Shown one piece after another: positions 44,363 to 52,739 of a DNA stretch of 64,000 nucleotides. Each line of letters starts with the position of its first letter. The stretch's first letter is position 1. This DNA comes from Flavobacterium frigidimaris (lineage in GTDB: Bacteria > Bacteroidota > Bacteroidia > Flavobacteriales > Flavobacteriaceae): positions 57,634 through 121,633 of the forward strand of contig FQWG01000017.1 in assembly GCA_900129595.1 (NCBI GenBank). The letters are read 5' to 3'. The notes under the pieces are model-generated. The model was not told the DNA's origin, made no database searches, and saw nothing but the letters and a program-made list of their open reading frames with translations. A program made the position numbers and the translations under genes.

Positions 44363-47197
44363 ATGAAAATTATTGTTCACAAAGAAATACTGTTGTATTT
44401 TATCTTTTGGGTATCTGTTACATCATTCGCTCAAAACAAATCAGATCGGGAATTAATTTTAATAGATAAAGACTGGCGTTTTTCGTTGGGTCATTTGTAT
44501 GATGCTCAAAAGGATTTTGGGCATGCCGAAGGTTACTTTTCGTATTTAGCAAAAACCGGTTTTGCAGATGGTCCTGCCGCACCGGGATTTGATGATCGTG
44601 CCTGGAGAAAACTAGATCTTCCGCACGATTGGGCCGTAGAACAGGATTTTAGTGAAAAAGCGAGTTATAGCCACGGATTTAAATCGTCCGGAAAAGGTTT
44701 TCCTGAAAAAAGTATTGGCTGGTACAGAAAGAAAATCATGATTCCGCAAAGCGACGAGGGAAAAATTATAACGCTGAAATTCGATGGCGTTTTTAGAAAT
44801 TCGAAAGTATTTTTCAATGGTCATTTCCTCGGAACAGAAGAAAGCGGTTACAACGGATTTGAATATGATATCACGGCTTATGTAAATTATGGTAACGAAA
44901 ATACCATTGTTGTTCGGGCAGATGCGTCGATGGAAGAAGGCTGGTTTTACGAAGGCGCAGGGATTTACAGACATGTGTACCTGCAAAAAACGAATCCGTT
45001 ACATGTCATCACGAATGGAACTTATGTTACTTCAGCAATTCAGAATGATACGGCCGAGGTTACTGCCGAGGTTACGATTGAAAACAAAGGAAATTATAAA
45101 GGAGCAATTGAGGTCATACAAACAATTATTAATGCTTCGGGAAAAGAAGTTACCAGTACTGCTGAAAACAGATTGGCGCCTGAGTTTTATAAAACTGCCA
45201 ATTTTACTTCAAAAATAAAAATACAAAGTCCGTTATTGTGGGATCTTGATGCGCCAAGTTTATACCGTATAATAACTCAAATTAAGCAAGAAGGCAAAAT
45301 TGTCGATGACTATGAAACTAATTTTGGAATCAGAACGATCAAGTTTGATCCTGAAAAAGGTTTTTTTCTTAACGGAAAACCGGTAAAACTGAAAGGAACA
45401 AATAATCATCAGGATCATGCCGGAATTGGAACCGCTTTGCCAGACGAATTACAATACTACAGAATAAAGAAACTCAAAGAAATGGGATCAAATGCATATC
45501 GATGTTCCCACAATCCGCCAACCCCGGAACTGCTTGATGCGTGTGATAAGCTAGGAATGCTGGTGATTGATGAAACCCGTTTAATGGGAATTAACGATTA
45601 TCATTTGAACGATTTGAAACGTCTGATCGAACGCGATCGCAATCATCCCAGTATAATCTGTTGGTCTGTTGGTAATGAAGAATGGAATATTGAAGGCGGA
45701 ATCGTGGGCGAACGTATTACAAATGTGATGCAGGAATTTGCAAAAAGTTTAGACGCTACAAGACCTGTTACCGTTGGAATAAGCAGTGGTTTTAGAAGCG
45801 GAATTTCCTCTGTAGTCGAAATTATGGGCTATAATTATATGGGCAACGGCGATATCGATGCCCATAGAAATGATTTTAAAAACCAGCCCGGAATGGGAAC
45901 AGAGGAAGGATCGACTTTTGCAACCCGAGGGATTTATTTTACCGATGATACCAAACATTATAAAAGTGCTTACGACAAAAAGCCGCGACCGACCTTTTTC
46001 AGCATCGAAGAAGGCTGGAAGTTTTATGCCTCAAGGTCTTATCTGGCAGGAATGTTTATCTGGACAGGTTTTGATTATCGCGGAGAACCAACACCTTACG
46101 GCTGGCCATCGGTTACTTCTTATTTTGGGATGATGGATGTTTGCGGTTTCCCGAAAGACAATGTATTTTATCTAAAATCTTGGTGGGGAAGTGCGCCAGT
46201 TTTACACCTTATGCCACATTGGAACTGGACTGGACTGGAAGGCAGAGAAATCGACGTCTGGGTACATTCTAATTGTGATGAAGTCGAACTTTTACTGAAC
46301 AAAAAGAGTTTAGGTAAAAAGAAAATGGAACAATACGGGCATTTAGAATGGAAAGTAAACTATACACCCGGAACGCTGGAAGCCATTGGATATAAAAACG
46401 GCAAAAAAATTGTGACCGATATTCAAAAAACAACCGGAAATGCTGAAAACATTAAACTTTCTGTAGATGCTGAAAACGCTTTAAATGCAAATGTTTCGGT
46501 AATAACGGTTGAAGTTACAGATAAAAAAGGGTTGCATATTGCAACCGCAAATGATGAAATTACATTTGCTGTCAAAGGCGGAAAAATATTAGGCGTAGGA
46601 AATGGCGATCCAACTTCGTTAGAAAAAGATCAATTTATTGATGATATTACTTTGGTTCCGATTACAAATTTAGAAGAACAAAAACTCACTTCAGCTGAGT
46701 TGCTTCAGGAACTTCCAACTTTTTCAGAAAGTGACTGGACAGCAGCTTTTAAAGACCGGGATTATAAAAATCAGGCAAAATCTTATGTTTACCGTGGCCA
46801 ATTTGATTTGAAAAATATTTCAAAAACGAATATGGTAAGTTTCTTTTACAAGAAAATAGGAGCAGAGTCTGTAATTTTTGTTAATGGCAATAAAGTTGTG
46901 CCAAGCGCTGAGGATTCTCAAAAATACAGTTTCACTTCTTCCATATTGAAGGAAGGGAAAAATACTATTTATATAATGGCAAAACCGCTTCAGAAAATAA
47001 AAGACTGGGATGTTATGAATACAGACCCAGGAATTATTCAGGTCATAACGCCATCAGAACCGTGGAAACGAAAATTGTTTAATGGTTATGCGCAAATTAT
47101 TATTCAGAAAGACGAAAGTGGAAATGAAGTTGTTTTATCGGCTACCGCTAAAGGACTAAAGGCGGGTGTTTTGAATGTTAATCAGAAGAAAAAATAA
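44363..47197 (+). CDS. Glycoside hydrolase family 2 (beta-galactosidase-like)
   Basis: This 944-residue secreted enzyme has a signal peptide (MKIIVHKEILLYFIFWVSVTSFAQ). The sugar-binding jelly roll has LDLPHDWAVEQDFSEKASYSHGF, the Ig-like domain covers about 230-325, and the TIM barrel carries acid/base Glu439 (SVGNEEWNIEGG) and probable nucleophile Glu514 (GTEEGSTFATRG, the GSETAS-like loop of this subfamily). IWTGFDYRGEPTPYGWPS, a DUF4982-like domain and C-terminal beta domains follow. It removes terminal beta-galactose or related sugars from polysaccharide fragments. I start at the ATG before KIIVH. It is alone, with a nested palindrome after its stop. Confidence 0.94.
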   Translation: MKIIVHKEILLYFIFWVSVTSFAQNKSDRELILIDKDWRFSLGHLYDAQKDFGHAEGYFSYLAKTGFADGPAAPGFDDRAWRKLDLPHDWAVEQDFSEKASYSHGFKSSGKGFPEKSIGWYRKKIMIPQSDEGKIITLKFDGVFRNSKVFFNGHFLGTEESGYNGFEYDITAYVNYGNENTIVVRADASMEEGWFYEGAGIYRHVYLQKTNPLHVITNGTYVTSAIQNDTAEVTAEVTIENKGNYKGAIEVIQTIINASGKEVTSTAENRLAPEFYKTANFTSKIKIQSPLLWDLDAPSLYRIITQIKQEGKIVDDYETNFGIRTIKFDPEKGFFLNGKPVKLKGTNNHQDHAGIGTALPDELQYYRIKKLKEMGSNAYRCSHNPPTPELLDACDKLGMLVIDETRLMGINDYHLNDLKRLIERDRNHPSIICWSVGNEEWNIEGGIVGERITNVMQEFAKSLDATRPVTVGISSGFRSGISSVVEIMGYNYMGNGDIDAHRNDFKNQPGMGTEEGSTFATRGIYFTDDTKHYKSAYDKKPRPTFFSIEEGWKFYASRSYLAGMFIWTGFDYRGEPTPYGWPSVTSYFGMMDVCGFPKDNVFYLKSWWGSAPVLHLMPHWNWTGLEGREIDVWVHSNCDEVELLLNKKSLGKKKMEQYGHLEWKVNYTPGTLEAIGYKNGKKIVTDIQKTTGNAENIKLSVDAENALNANVSVITVEVTDKKGLHIATANDEITFAVKGGKILGVGNGDPTSLEKDQFIDDITLVPITNLEEQKLTSAELLQELPTFSESDWTAAFKDRDYKNQAKSYVYRGQFDLKNISKTNMVSFFYKKIGAESVIFVNGNKVVPSAEDSQKYSFTSSILKEGKNTIYIMAKPLQKIKDWDVMNTDPGIIQVITPSEPWKRKLFNGYAQIIIQKDESGNEVVLSATAKGLKAGVLNVNQKKK

Positions 47198-47206
47198 ATT
47201 TATAAT

Positions 47207-47349
47207 TTTAAACACATAGCAACATAGCTTTTGTAAACTTAAAATAGGCGTTTCACTTTGTCTTAATTCACATAGCTATGTGAAAGAAACGAGTTTCTTT
47301 TTCAGTCTCTTTTTTTAAACTATAAAATCTATGTTGCTATGTGTTTAAA
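47207..47349. repeat. Nested palindrome in the GH2-MFS gap
   Basis: The outer 21-bp perfect arms are 47207-47227 and 47329-47349 (core ACACATAGCAACATAG). The inner 18-bp perfect palindrome at 47267-47284 (TTCACATAGCTATGTGAA) reuses the CATAG word, and a hairpin GAAAC/GTTTC (47286-47297) lies beside it. It fills the 160-bp gap between convergent genes and may act as a terminator. Confidence 0.92.
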
Positions 47350-47357
47350 TAAAAATT

Positions 47358-48908
47358 TCAATGATCAGAAATAATCATATTCGTTTTTGGTTTCTTGGAT
47401 TTGTTCATTACAAATAAAAGGAGTGGTAATGTCACCACAAAAAACAATCCAACAAGAAAAAAAGCATCCCGATAACTTAATAGAGAAGATTGTTTCAATA
47501 CAATATTTTCCATCAGTTTAAGGGCTTTCAATTTTGCTTCATTATAAGCAAAACCTTTGCTCTGAAAATATTTTGTGTAAGCATTTAATCGATCCATCGC
47601 CTGAATATTGTATTGATTGACATTTGATACCAATTCATTTCGATGTGCTGAAAATCGGTGTGCAACATAGGTATTGATGATCGAAACACCAAAAGAACCG
47701 CCTAATTGCCGCATCATATTATTGAGCGCAGCTCCCTGACCAACATCTTTATCATCCAGAGAAGAAACAGCCAGCATTGTAAGCGGAACGGTGAGTAAAG
47801 CCATTCCTAAGGCGCGGAAAATAAGAGAAGTTGCAACTTCGGCAGCGCTTGTGTTAAGAGTCATTTCGGACATTCTCCAATTAAAATAAATAAACAATAA
47901 AAAACCCGCCGCAATAATTATTACGGGAGAAACTCCTTTTTGCAATAATGTTCCGCAGGTTTTTAGAGCAAGTAAAGCAAATAATGCTCCGGGAAGCAGA
48001 AGTAATCCGGTTTGATAAGGAGAAAAACTCAAAAGACGTTGCGCCACAACCGGCGTAATATAAATAGAAATAAACATTCCGAATCCCGTAACAAAAGTCA
48101 GGATGGCGGCAATACTCAAAGATTTGCTTTTAAGTACGCGAAGATTTACCACGGGTTTGTCTATAGCTAATTCCCAATAGATAAAAAACAATAGAGTACT
48201 GACGGCTATAAAAGTAAGAATAATGATGTATCGGGTTTCGAACCAATCTTCGACTTCGCCTCTTTCCAGAACGGTTTGCAAAGCGCCAACGCCAATGGCT
48301 AATAAAGCAATTCCTGTCCAGTCGACTTTTGTGATTTCGGGTTTAACAGAAGGTTCTCGTAAAAGGAAATAACAAGAAATCATAACCAAAATCCCGATTG
48401 GAACATTAATTAAAAAAATCCATGGCCAATCGTAGTTTTCGGTAATATAACCACCAAGCGTTGGTCCAATAGTTGGTCCAATAAAAATTCCTGCCCCAAA
48501 CAAAGCTCCCGCAGTAGATTGTTTGTCTTTGGGGAAAAGTTCAAAAACCACTACTTGCGAAATAGATAATAATGCACCCCCGCCAATTCCCTGAAAGAAC
48601 CTGAAAAAGACCAGCATCCAAATGTTAGAAGAATGTCCGCACATAAACGAACAAAACGTAAATAAAATAACAGAACCAATATAATAATTGCGTCGGCCTA
48701 AGTTTGCGCTCAAAAAGCTTGTAATAGGTATAATAATCACATTGGCAATGGCGTAGGCAGTAATAACCCATGAAGTATCTTCTAGTGTTGCACCAAGATT
48801 GCCGCTCATATGAGAAAGCGCTACGTTTACGATCGATATGTCAATCAGTTCCATAATTGCAGCCAGAATGACTGTAAATATGAGCAGTTTTCGGTGTAAT
48901 GGTGTCAT
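47358..48908 (-). CDS. DHA2-family MFS efflux transporter (EmrB/QacA type)
   Basis: This 516-residue, 14-helix major facilitator of the DHA2 drug/proton antiporter family is recognised by LIDISIVNVALSHMSGNLGATLEDTSWVITAYAIANVIIIPI (helix 1-2 motif), FFRFFQGIGGGALLSISQ (motif B), GAGIFIGPTIGPTLGGYITENYDWPWIFLINVPIG (motif C) and GQGAALNNMMRQLGGSFGVSIINTYV. It has no adjacent EmrA-type adaptor here. An operator ATACCGATTGGTAT sits 11 bp before its start, the same as for the neighbouring tetR gene, so that repressor probably controls it. Confidence 0.94.
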   Translation of the reverse strand: MTPLHRKLLIFTVILAAIMELIDISIVNVALSHMSGNLGATLEDTSWVITAYAIANVIIIPITSFLSANLGRRNYYIGSVILFTFCSFMCGHSSNIWMLVFFRFFQGIGGGALLSISQVVVFELFPKDKQSTAGALFGAGIFIGPTIGPTLGGYITENYDWPWIFLINVPIGILVMISCYFLLREPSVKPEITKVDWTGIALLAIGVGALQTVLERGEVEDWFETRYIIILTFIAVSTLLFFIYWELAIDKPVVNLRVLKSKSLSIAAILTFVTGFGMFISIYITPVVAQRLLSFSPYQTGLLLLPGALFALLALKTCGTLLQKGVSPVIIIAAGFLLFIYFNWRMSEMTLNTSAAEVATSLIFRALGMALLTVPLTMLAVSSLDDKDVGQGAALNNMMRQLGGSFGVSIINTYVAHRFSAHRNELVSNVNQYNIQAMDRLNAYTKYFQSKGFAYNEAKLKALKLMENIVLKQSSLLSYRDAFFLVGLFFVVTLPLLLFVMNKSKKPKTNMIISDH

Positions 48909-48919
48909 AATATATTTTT

Positions 48920-48933
48920 ATACCGATTGGTAT
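48920..48933. promoter_or_regulatory. TetR operator upstream of the MFS gene
   Basis: ATACCGATTGGTAT (inverted ATACC-N4-GGTAT, extended to TATACC/GGTATA) is identical to 50195-50208. Confidence 0.7.
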
Positions 48934-48954
48934 ATTTATAATTAAAAAAAACGT

Positions 48955-49021
48955 TTGATCTCTATAATCTCATCCAAAATCTGCTTAATCTGCGTGAAAA
49001 AATATTCACGCAGAGATTTAA
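48955..49021. repeat. Nested palindrome between MFS and thioesterase genes
   Basis: TCTGCGTGAA (48990-48999) is the perfect complement of TTCACGCAGA (49005-49014), with an AATATT-like loop. Outer ATCTC/GAGAT words repeat around it. Confidence 0.7.
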
Positions 49022-49055
49022 TTTGGGTATCAACAGAATCTGTTTTAAAAAACAT

Positions 49056-49505
49056 TTACAATTCTTTTTTAACAATATTCGTTTTAAGGAGATTAGAAGT
49101 GGCTCTCGCAATCAATCTCGTTTGATCCCTGTTCCATATTTCGCATTGTGCGTTTACAATTTGTTTTCCTTTTCTAATAATGGCTGTTTTTGCCAGAATT
49201 GTATCTCCAACAAAAGCAGGAGCAAAGTAGTCTACAACAAGATTTATCGTCGTATAAAAAGTTTCTTCATCAAGAGAAAACATCGTTGCACCAATGCAAT
49301 CATCGGCAATGGCAGCGGTTACGCCTCCGTGTAAACTCTTCACCGGATTCGACATTTCTTCACGAATCGTGTATTTAAAGGTAACTGAGCCTTGCTCGGC
49401 AGCAACAACTATTGGTTTCATCCAGAGCATAAAAGGAGATGGCGACGCTGTAAATTCTCTGTCAATATGATTTTGTAGTACTTGTAATCGCGTTAATTTT
49501 TCCAT
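49056..49505 (-). CDS. PaaI-type hotdog-fold thioesterase
   Basis: This 149-residue protein has the hotdog-fold signature NPVKSLHGGVTAAIADDCIGATMF, with the usual HGG and the catalytic Asp in ADD. VSFKYTIREEMSNP precedes it and VVDYFAPAFVGDTILAKTAIIRKGKQIVNAQCEIWN follows. It hydrolyses acyl- or phenylacetyl-CoA type thioesters. It lies between the TetR gene and the MFS gene on the same strand, with its own copy of the operator (two mismatches), so it is probably in the same regulon. Confidence 0.88.
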   Translation of the reverse strand: MEKLTRLQVLQNHIDREFTASPSPFMLWMKPIVVAAEQGSVTFKYTIREEMSNPVKSLHGGVTAAIADDCIGATMFSLDEETFYTTINLVVDYFAPAFVGDTILAKTAIIRKGKQIVNAQCEIWNRDQTRLIARATSNLLKTNIVKKEL

Positions 49506-49526
49506 AGGTTTTGTTTTTATGTTTTA

Positions 49527-49540
49527 ATACTGATCGGTAT
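49527..49540. promoter_or_regulatory. TetR operator variant upstream of the thioesterase gene
   Basis: ATACTGATCGGTAT differs by two bases from the inverse of the 48920/50195 sequence and keeps the half-site GGTAT. Confidence 0.6.
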
Positions 49541-49577
49541 ATTTTTATTCAAAAAAAAAGTAATTTTAGGAATTACT

Positions 49578-50168
49578 TTATTCTAAGTCTTCTATAATTT
49601 TGTTTAGCGAAAGCATGATCGTAGATAAATGAGATAAATTGCCTGTTATTTTAGAAATCATAATAGCGCCTTCTATAATGGCAATGATAGTCAATGCTGT
49701 TTTTTCAGGGTCAATATCTTTCGCTTTAAATTCTCCTGCACTAATTCCCTGTTCAATAAAGCAGACTAATTTATCTTTCCAGCCCAGAATGGTGTTTTCA
49801 ACTTTTTTTCTTAAAACAGGATGCGTATCATCAGCTTCTGTGGCGGTATTAATAATAGGACAGCCTCCTTGCGTTATCCTCAAATGATAGTAATCAGAGT
49901 AGAGTCGGGGATAAACCAGAAGTTTATCTTTAAAAGTGGTCTGTTTCTCAATTTCTCTTGCAAAAGTATCCTGAAGTTTTTTTACATTAAACTTAAAAGC
50001 GGCAATGGCAACTTCATCTTTATTTTCGAAATTACCGTAAATACTGCCTTTGGTAAGTCCCGTAGCTGTAGTAATATCGCTCATAGAAGTCCCGCTGTAT
50101 CCTTTCATATTAAAAAGAGGAGCAGTTTTCTCGATAATAAATTGCTTTGTTTTTTCAGCTTTACTCAT
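49578..50168 (-). CDS. TetR/AcrR-family repressor
   Basis: This 196-residue protein has an N-terminal HTH (residues 18-50; GYSGTSMSDITTATGLTKGSIYGNFENKDEVAIAAFKF) and a helical ligand domain. The C-terminal part (TALTIIAIIEGAIMISKITGNLSHLSTIM) resembles TetR_C_11/C_16 types. Operators with inverted ATACC/GGTAT occur upstream of this gene, the thioesterase and the MFS gene. In its own promoter the operator abuts the -7 element, so autorepression is likely. Confidence 0.92.
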   Translation of the reverse strand: MSKAEKTKQFIIEKTAPLFNMKGYSGTSMSDITTATGLTKGSIYGNFENKDEVAIAAFKFNVKKLQDTFAREIEKQTTFKDKLLVYPRLYSDYYHLRITQGGCPIINTATEADDTHPVLRKKVENTILGWKDKLVCFIEQGISAGEFKAKDIDPEKTALTIIAIIEGAIMISKITGNLSHLSTIMLSLNKIIEDLE

Positions 50169-50187
50169 AATATGGTAAATTTAAATG

Positions 50188-50208
50188 CAAATATATACCG
50201 ATTGGTAT
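50188..50208 (-). promoter_or_regulatory. tetR promoter -7 with overlapping operator
   Basis: Minus-strand TATATTTG (50195-50188) directly abuts ATACCGATTGGTAT (50195-50208), 20 nt before the tetR ATG. Binding there would block polymerase. Confidence 0.65.
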
Positions 50209-50286
50209 AATTAAGCAATTTTTTAGTTGTTTATTTTGTTTCAGGTTTTATCTCTAATGCATTGAAAATTAAAGCAGATTATTTTT

Positions 50287-50451
50287 ACCACAGAGTTGCA
50301 CAAAGTTTTTTCGCAGAGATTCACAGAGAATAAAATAGAAAGAATAGCCACAGATTAAAAAAGATTTCGAAAATCTGTGCTAATCTATTTAATCTGTGGC
50401 TAAAAAAAACTTTGCGAAACTTTGTGAAAAAACTTTGTGCAACTCTGTGGT
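50287..50451. repeat. Large nested palindrome upstream of the first araC gene
   Basis: The outer 25-bp perfect arms are 50287-50311 and 50427-50451 (core CACAGAGTTGCACAAAG). The middle 15-bp perfect arms are 50345-50359 and 50388-50402 (core GCCACAGATTA), and the inner arms are AGATTT (50362-50367) and AAATCT (50371-50376). Three levels of pairing occupy most of the 373-bp gap between the divergent tetR and araC genes. Nothing else is seen there apart from their promoters. Confidence 0.95.
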
Positions 50452-50529
50452 TATTTTTTTTTATTCTCATTTCAAACCTGAAACCTGAAACAAAATAAAA
50501 TCTGAAACTATTTTTTTGTTTGATTTTCA

Positions 50530-50537
50530 TAACTTTG
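50530..50537 (+). promoter_or_regulatory. -7 element four bases from an araC start codon
   Basis: TAACTTTG followed by CAAAATG. The TAnnTTTG box ends 4 nt before the ATG at 50542, so a transcript from it would be leaderless or nearly so. Confidence 0.55.
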
Positions 50538-50541
50538 CAAA

Positions 50542-51411
50542 ATGAATAATCAGACAGAAACTCAGAATTGCGATTTCACTTCAGAATTAAAGCTGAAAGG
50601 TTTTAAAGTTTATCAGATAAATGGAGATCAAAGTAAAATACCAGTTTACAGCCGCAGGGATTTTTATAAAATTTGTATTAATACCAGCAAAAGTATTATA
50701 CAATATGCTGACCGCGGAATAGAAACCGACGGAACAATTCTGTTTTTCGGTAATCCGATTATTCCATATTCCTGGGAAACTATTTCTGAAGGATACGAAG
50801 GATATGCCTGCGTTTTTACAGAAGAATTTTTAAAGGTAAAGGACCGTTCAGAAACGCTTCACGAATCTCCTTTGTTTAAAATAGGAGGAACGCCCATTTT
50901 TTCTTTAAATGCTGAACAAAAGTTGTTTATAGATTCATTGTTTGAGAAAATGATTAAAGAATATGAAACCGATTATGTTTTTAAGGACGATTTGATGCGC
51001 AGCTATGTCAACCTGATTATTCATGAATCGATGAAAATGCAGCCTACAGAAAATTTCTTTAAACATAAAAATGCATCATCGAGAATTACCTCATTATTTT
51101 TAGAATTACTAGAAAGACAATTTCCTATAGAAACAAAAAATGAACCGCTGGCATTAAAAACACCTCAGGATTATGCACAAAGTTTAGCCGTACATGTCAA
51201 TCATTTGAATCGTTCTGTTAAAGAAGTTACGGGAAAACCAACTACAGCGCATATTACCGAAAGAATCATTGGTGAAGCCAAAGCATTGCTGCAACACACA
51301 GATTGGAGTATTTCAGACATTGGATATTCACTGGGATTTGAATATCCGAGTTATTTTAATAATTACTTTAAAAGACTTACGGGAACGATCCCAAAATCGC
51401 TGCGATCGTAA
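50542..51411 (+). CDS. AraC-family transcriptional regulator 1
   Basis: This 289-residue protein has an N-terminal cupin-like sensing domain (about 1-165) and a C-terminal pair of HTH motifs (VHVNHLNRSVKEVTGKPTTAHITERIIGEAKALLQHTDWSISDIGYSLGFEYPSYFNNYFKRLTGTIPKSLR), the standard AraC/XylS layout. It precedes two cupin genes and an alcohol dehydrogenase on the same strand and is likely to regulate them. The start region has a -7 box almost touching the ATG. Confidence 0.93.
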   Translation: MNNQTETQNCDFTSELKLKGFKVYQINGDQSKIPVYSRRDFYKICINTSKSIIQYADRGIETDGTILFFGNPIIPYSWETISEGYEGYACVFTEEFLKVKDRSETLHESPLFKIGGTPIFSLNAEQKLFIDSLFEKMIKEYETDYVFKDDLMRSYVNLIIHESMKMQPTENFFKHKNASSRITSLFLELLERQFPIETKNEPLALKTPQDYAQSLAVHVNHLNRSVKEVTGKPTTAHITERIIGEAKALLQHTDWSISDIGYSLGFEYPSYFNNYFKRLTGTIPKSLRS

Positions 51412-51472
51412 ATTGTTTCATATTCTTAATTTTTTGTTTGAATATTGTTATTTCTGATTGTCGTTGCTAAAG

Positions 51473-51480
51473 TACTTTTG
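51473..51480 (+). promoter_or_regulatory. Candidate -7 element upstream of the cupin genes
   Basis: TACTTTTG matches TAnnTTTG, but 119 nt separate it from the first cupin ATG. Confidence 0.35.
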
Positions 51481-51599
51481 CCCTGAAATAATTAGTATTA
51501 ACCTCTATCGGTTTTTCGCTGACTAAATATAACTCCTATAAAGCGCATTCTAGCTTTCTAATTTAGTTTCCAGCACTGATATACAAAAACAAAATAATT

Positions 51600-52016
51600 A
51601 TGAAAGAACCAGAAAATCAATTAAATGAAACTATTTTTCCAAAAGGAGATCTGGCTTCAGCGGATTATTTTACAGGAAAAGCATGGGTGAAAATGCTGGT
51701 TCCAAATGATCCGGTATTAAATACTGCCGTTGGTAATGTAGTTTTCGAAGCAGGTGCGAGAAACAATTGGCATACACATCCCGGCGGACAAATTCTAATT
51801 GTAACACAAGGAACAGGATATTATCAGGAAGAAGGAAAACCAATTCAGTTACTTCAGGCAGGCGATGTTGTAAACATTCAACCCGAATTAAAACATTGGC
51901 ACGGAGCTTCTCCGGATAGCGAATTTACCCACATCGCAATTAGTACCAATACCGAAAAAGGTATTGTAGACTGGCTTGAACCAGTAACCGACGAACAATA
52001 CAATAGCTTTAAATAA
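51600..52016 (+). CDS. Cupin protein 1
   Basis: This 138-residue single-domain cupin has metal-site motif 1 GARNNWHTHPGGQILIVTQG (HxH) and motif 2 QLLQAGDVVNIQPELKHWHGASPDSEFTHIAI (His). This form is close to bacterial cupins annotated as mandelonitrile lyase-like or carboxymuconolactone decarboxylase partners. The reaction is unknown. A divergent paralogue lies 96 bp downstream. Confidence 0.85.
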   Translation: MKEPENQLNETIFPKGDLASADYFTGKAWVKMLVPNDPVLNTAVGNVVFEAGARNNWHTHPGGQILIVTQGTGYYQEEGKPIQLLQAGDVVNIQPELKHWHGASPDSEFTHIAISTNTEKGIVDWLEPVTDEQYNSFK

Positions 52017-52111
52017 TTTAAGTAAAAGTGTTGTTTGGCGGGATCTAACGATTAATTAACGGTTTTTGTTAGATCTTATTTAAATAAAATCAATCTCAAA
52101 AAATCTATTTT

Positions 52112-52516
52112 ATGTCAACACTTTATACTTCCGCTATTGAAGAGGGAAAAGTCCCGAATACTTTCATGACTGGTAATGTTTCTTATAAAAAACAAACCAG
52201 CAATATTCATCCGGACAACACAATAATTAAAGAAATCTCTTTTGAACCCGGTTCGAGATGCAAATGGCATATTAATGCAAGCTTACAATTATTCATCGCC
52301 ACAGACGGAATTGGCTACTTTCAGGAAAAAGGCACTGCCATTCGTTTACTTCATAAAGATGAGGTAGTTACCGTTTTACCGGGTGTAGAACATTGGTATG
52401 GCGCAACACCTTTTAGTAAATTTTCGCACATTAGCATCATCACAGAAATCGACAAAGGAAAAGGAATCTGGTTAGAAAGTGTAACCGATGAAGAGTATTT
52501 TAGTTTTGGAAAGTAA
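52112..52516 (+). CDS. Cupin protein 2, degenerate metal site
   Basis: This 134-residue paralogue of the preceding cupin shares the WH...QLFIATDGIGYFQEKG.AIRLL..DEVVTVLPGVEHWYGA.P.S.FSHISI layout. Motif 1 reads KWHINASLQ, so the second His of HxH is Asn, and motif 2 has HWYG for HWHG, so one further ligand is lost. It may have lost metal-dependent catalysis or bind a different metal. It probably arose by tandem duplication. Confidence 0.8.
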   Translation: MSTLYTSAIEEGKVPNTFMTGNVSYKKQTSNIHPDNTIIKEISFEPGSRCKWHINASLQLFIATDGIGYFQEKGTAIRLLHKDEVVTVLPGVEHWYGATPFSKFSHISIITEIDKGKGIWLESVTDEEYFSFGK

Positions 52517-52598
52517 GCTAATGAGATAATTTGTCAATTAGATAATTAGATAATTGAAAACTTCAAAACTTATTTTTTTATATGTGATTTTTTTTCAA

Positions 52599-52700
52599 GC
52601 AGATTTAAGCTGATGTTATTTTAAATCCATTTAAATCTGCGTGAAACTATACCAATATAAGGCAAAAAACTTTGTGCCTTAGTGCCTTCGTGGCATTTTT
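52599..52700. repeat. Palindrome and repeat words before the alcohol dehydrogenase
   Basis: GCAGATTTAA (52599-52608) is the complement of TTAAATCTGC (52631-52640). CTTTGTGCCTTAGTGCCTTCGTGGCA-type words follow; the latter resemble in inverse the left-arm words at 13611. Confidence 0.65.
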
Positions 52701-52739
52701 AAAACAAAGAAAACCTGAAACTTTAAACAAAATATTTTA

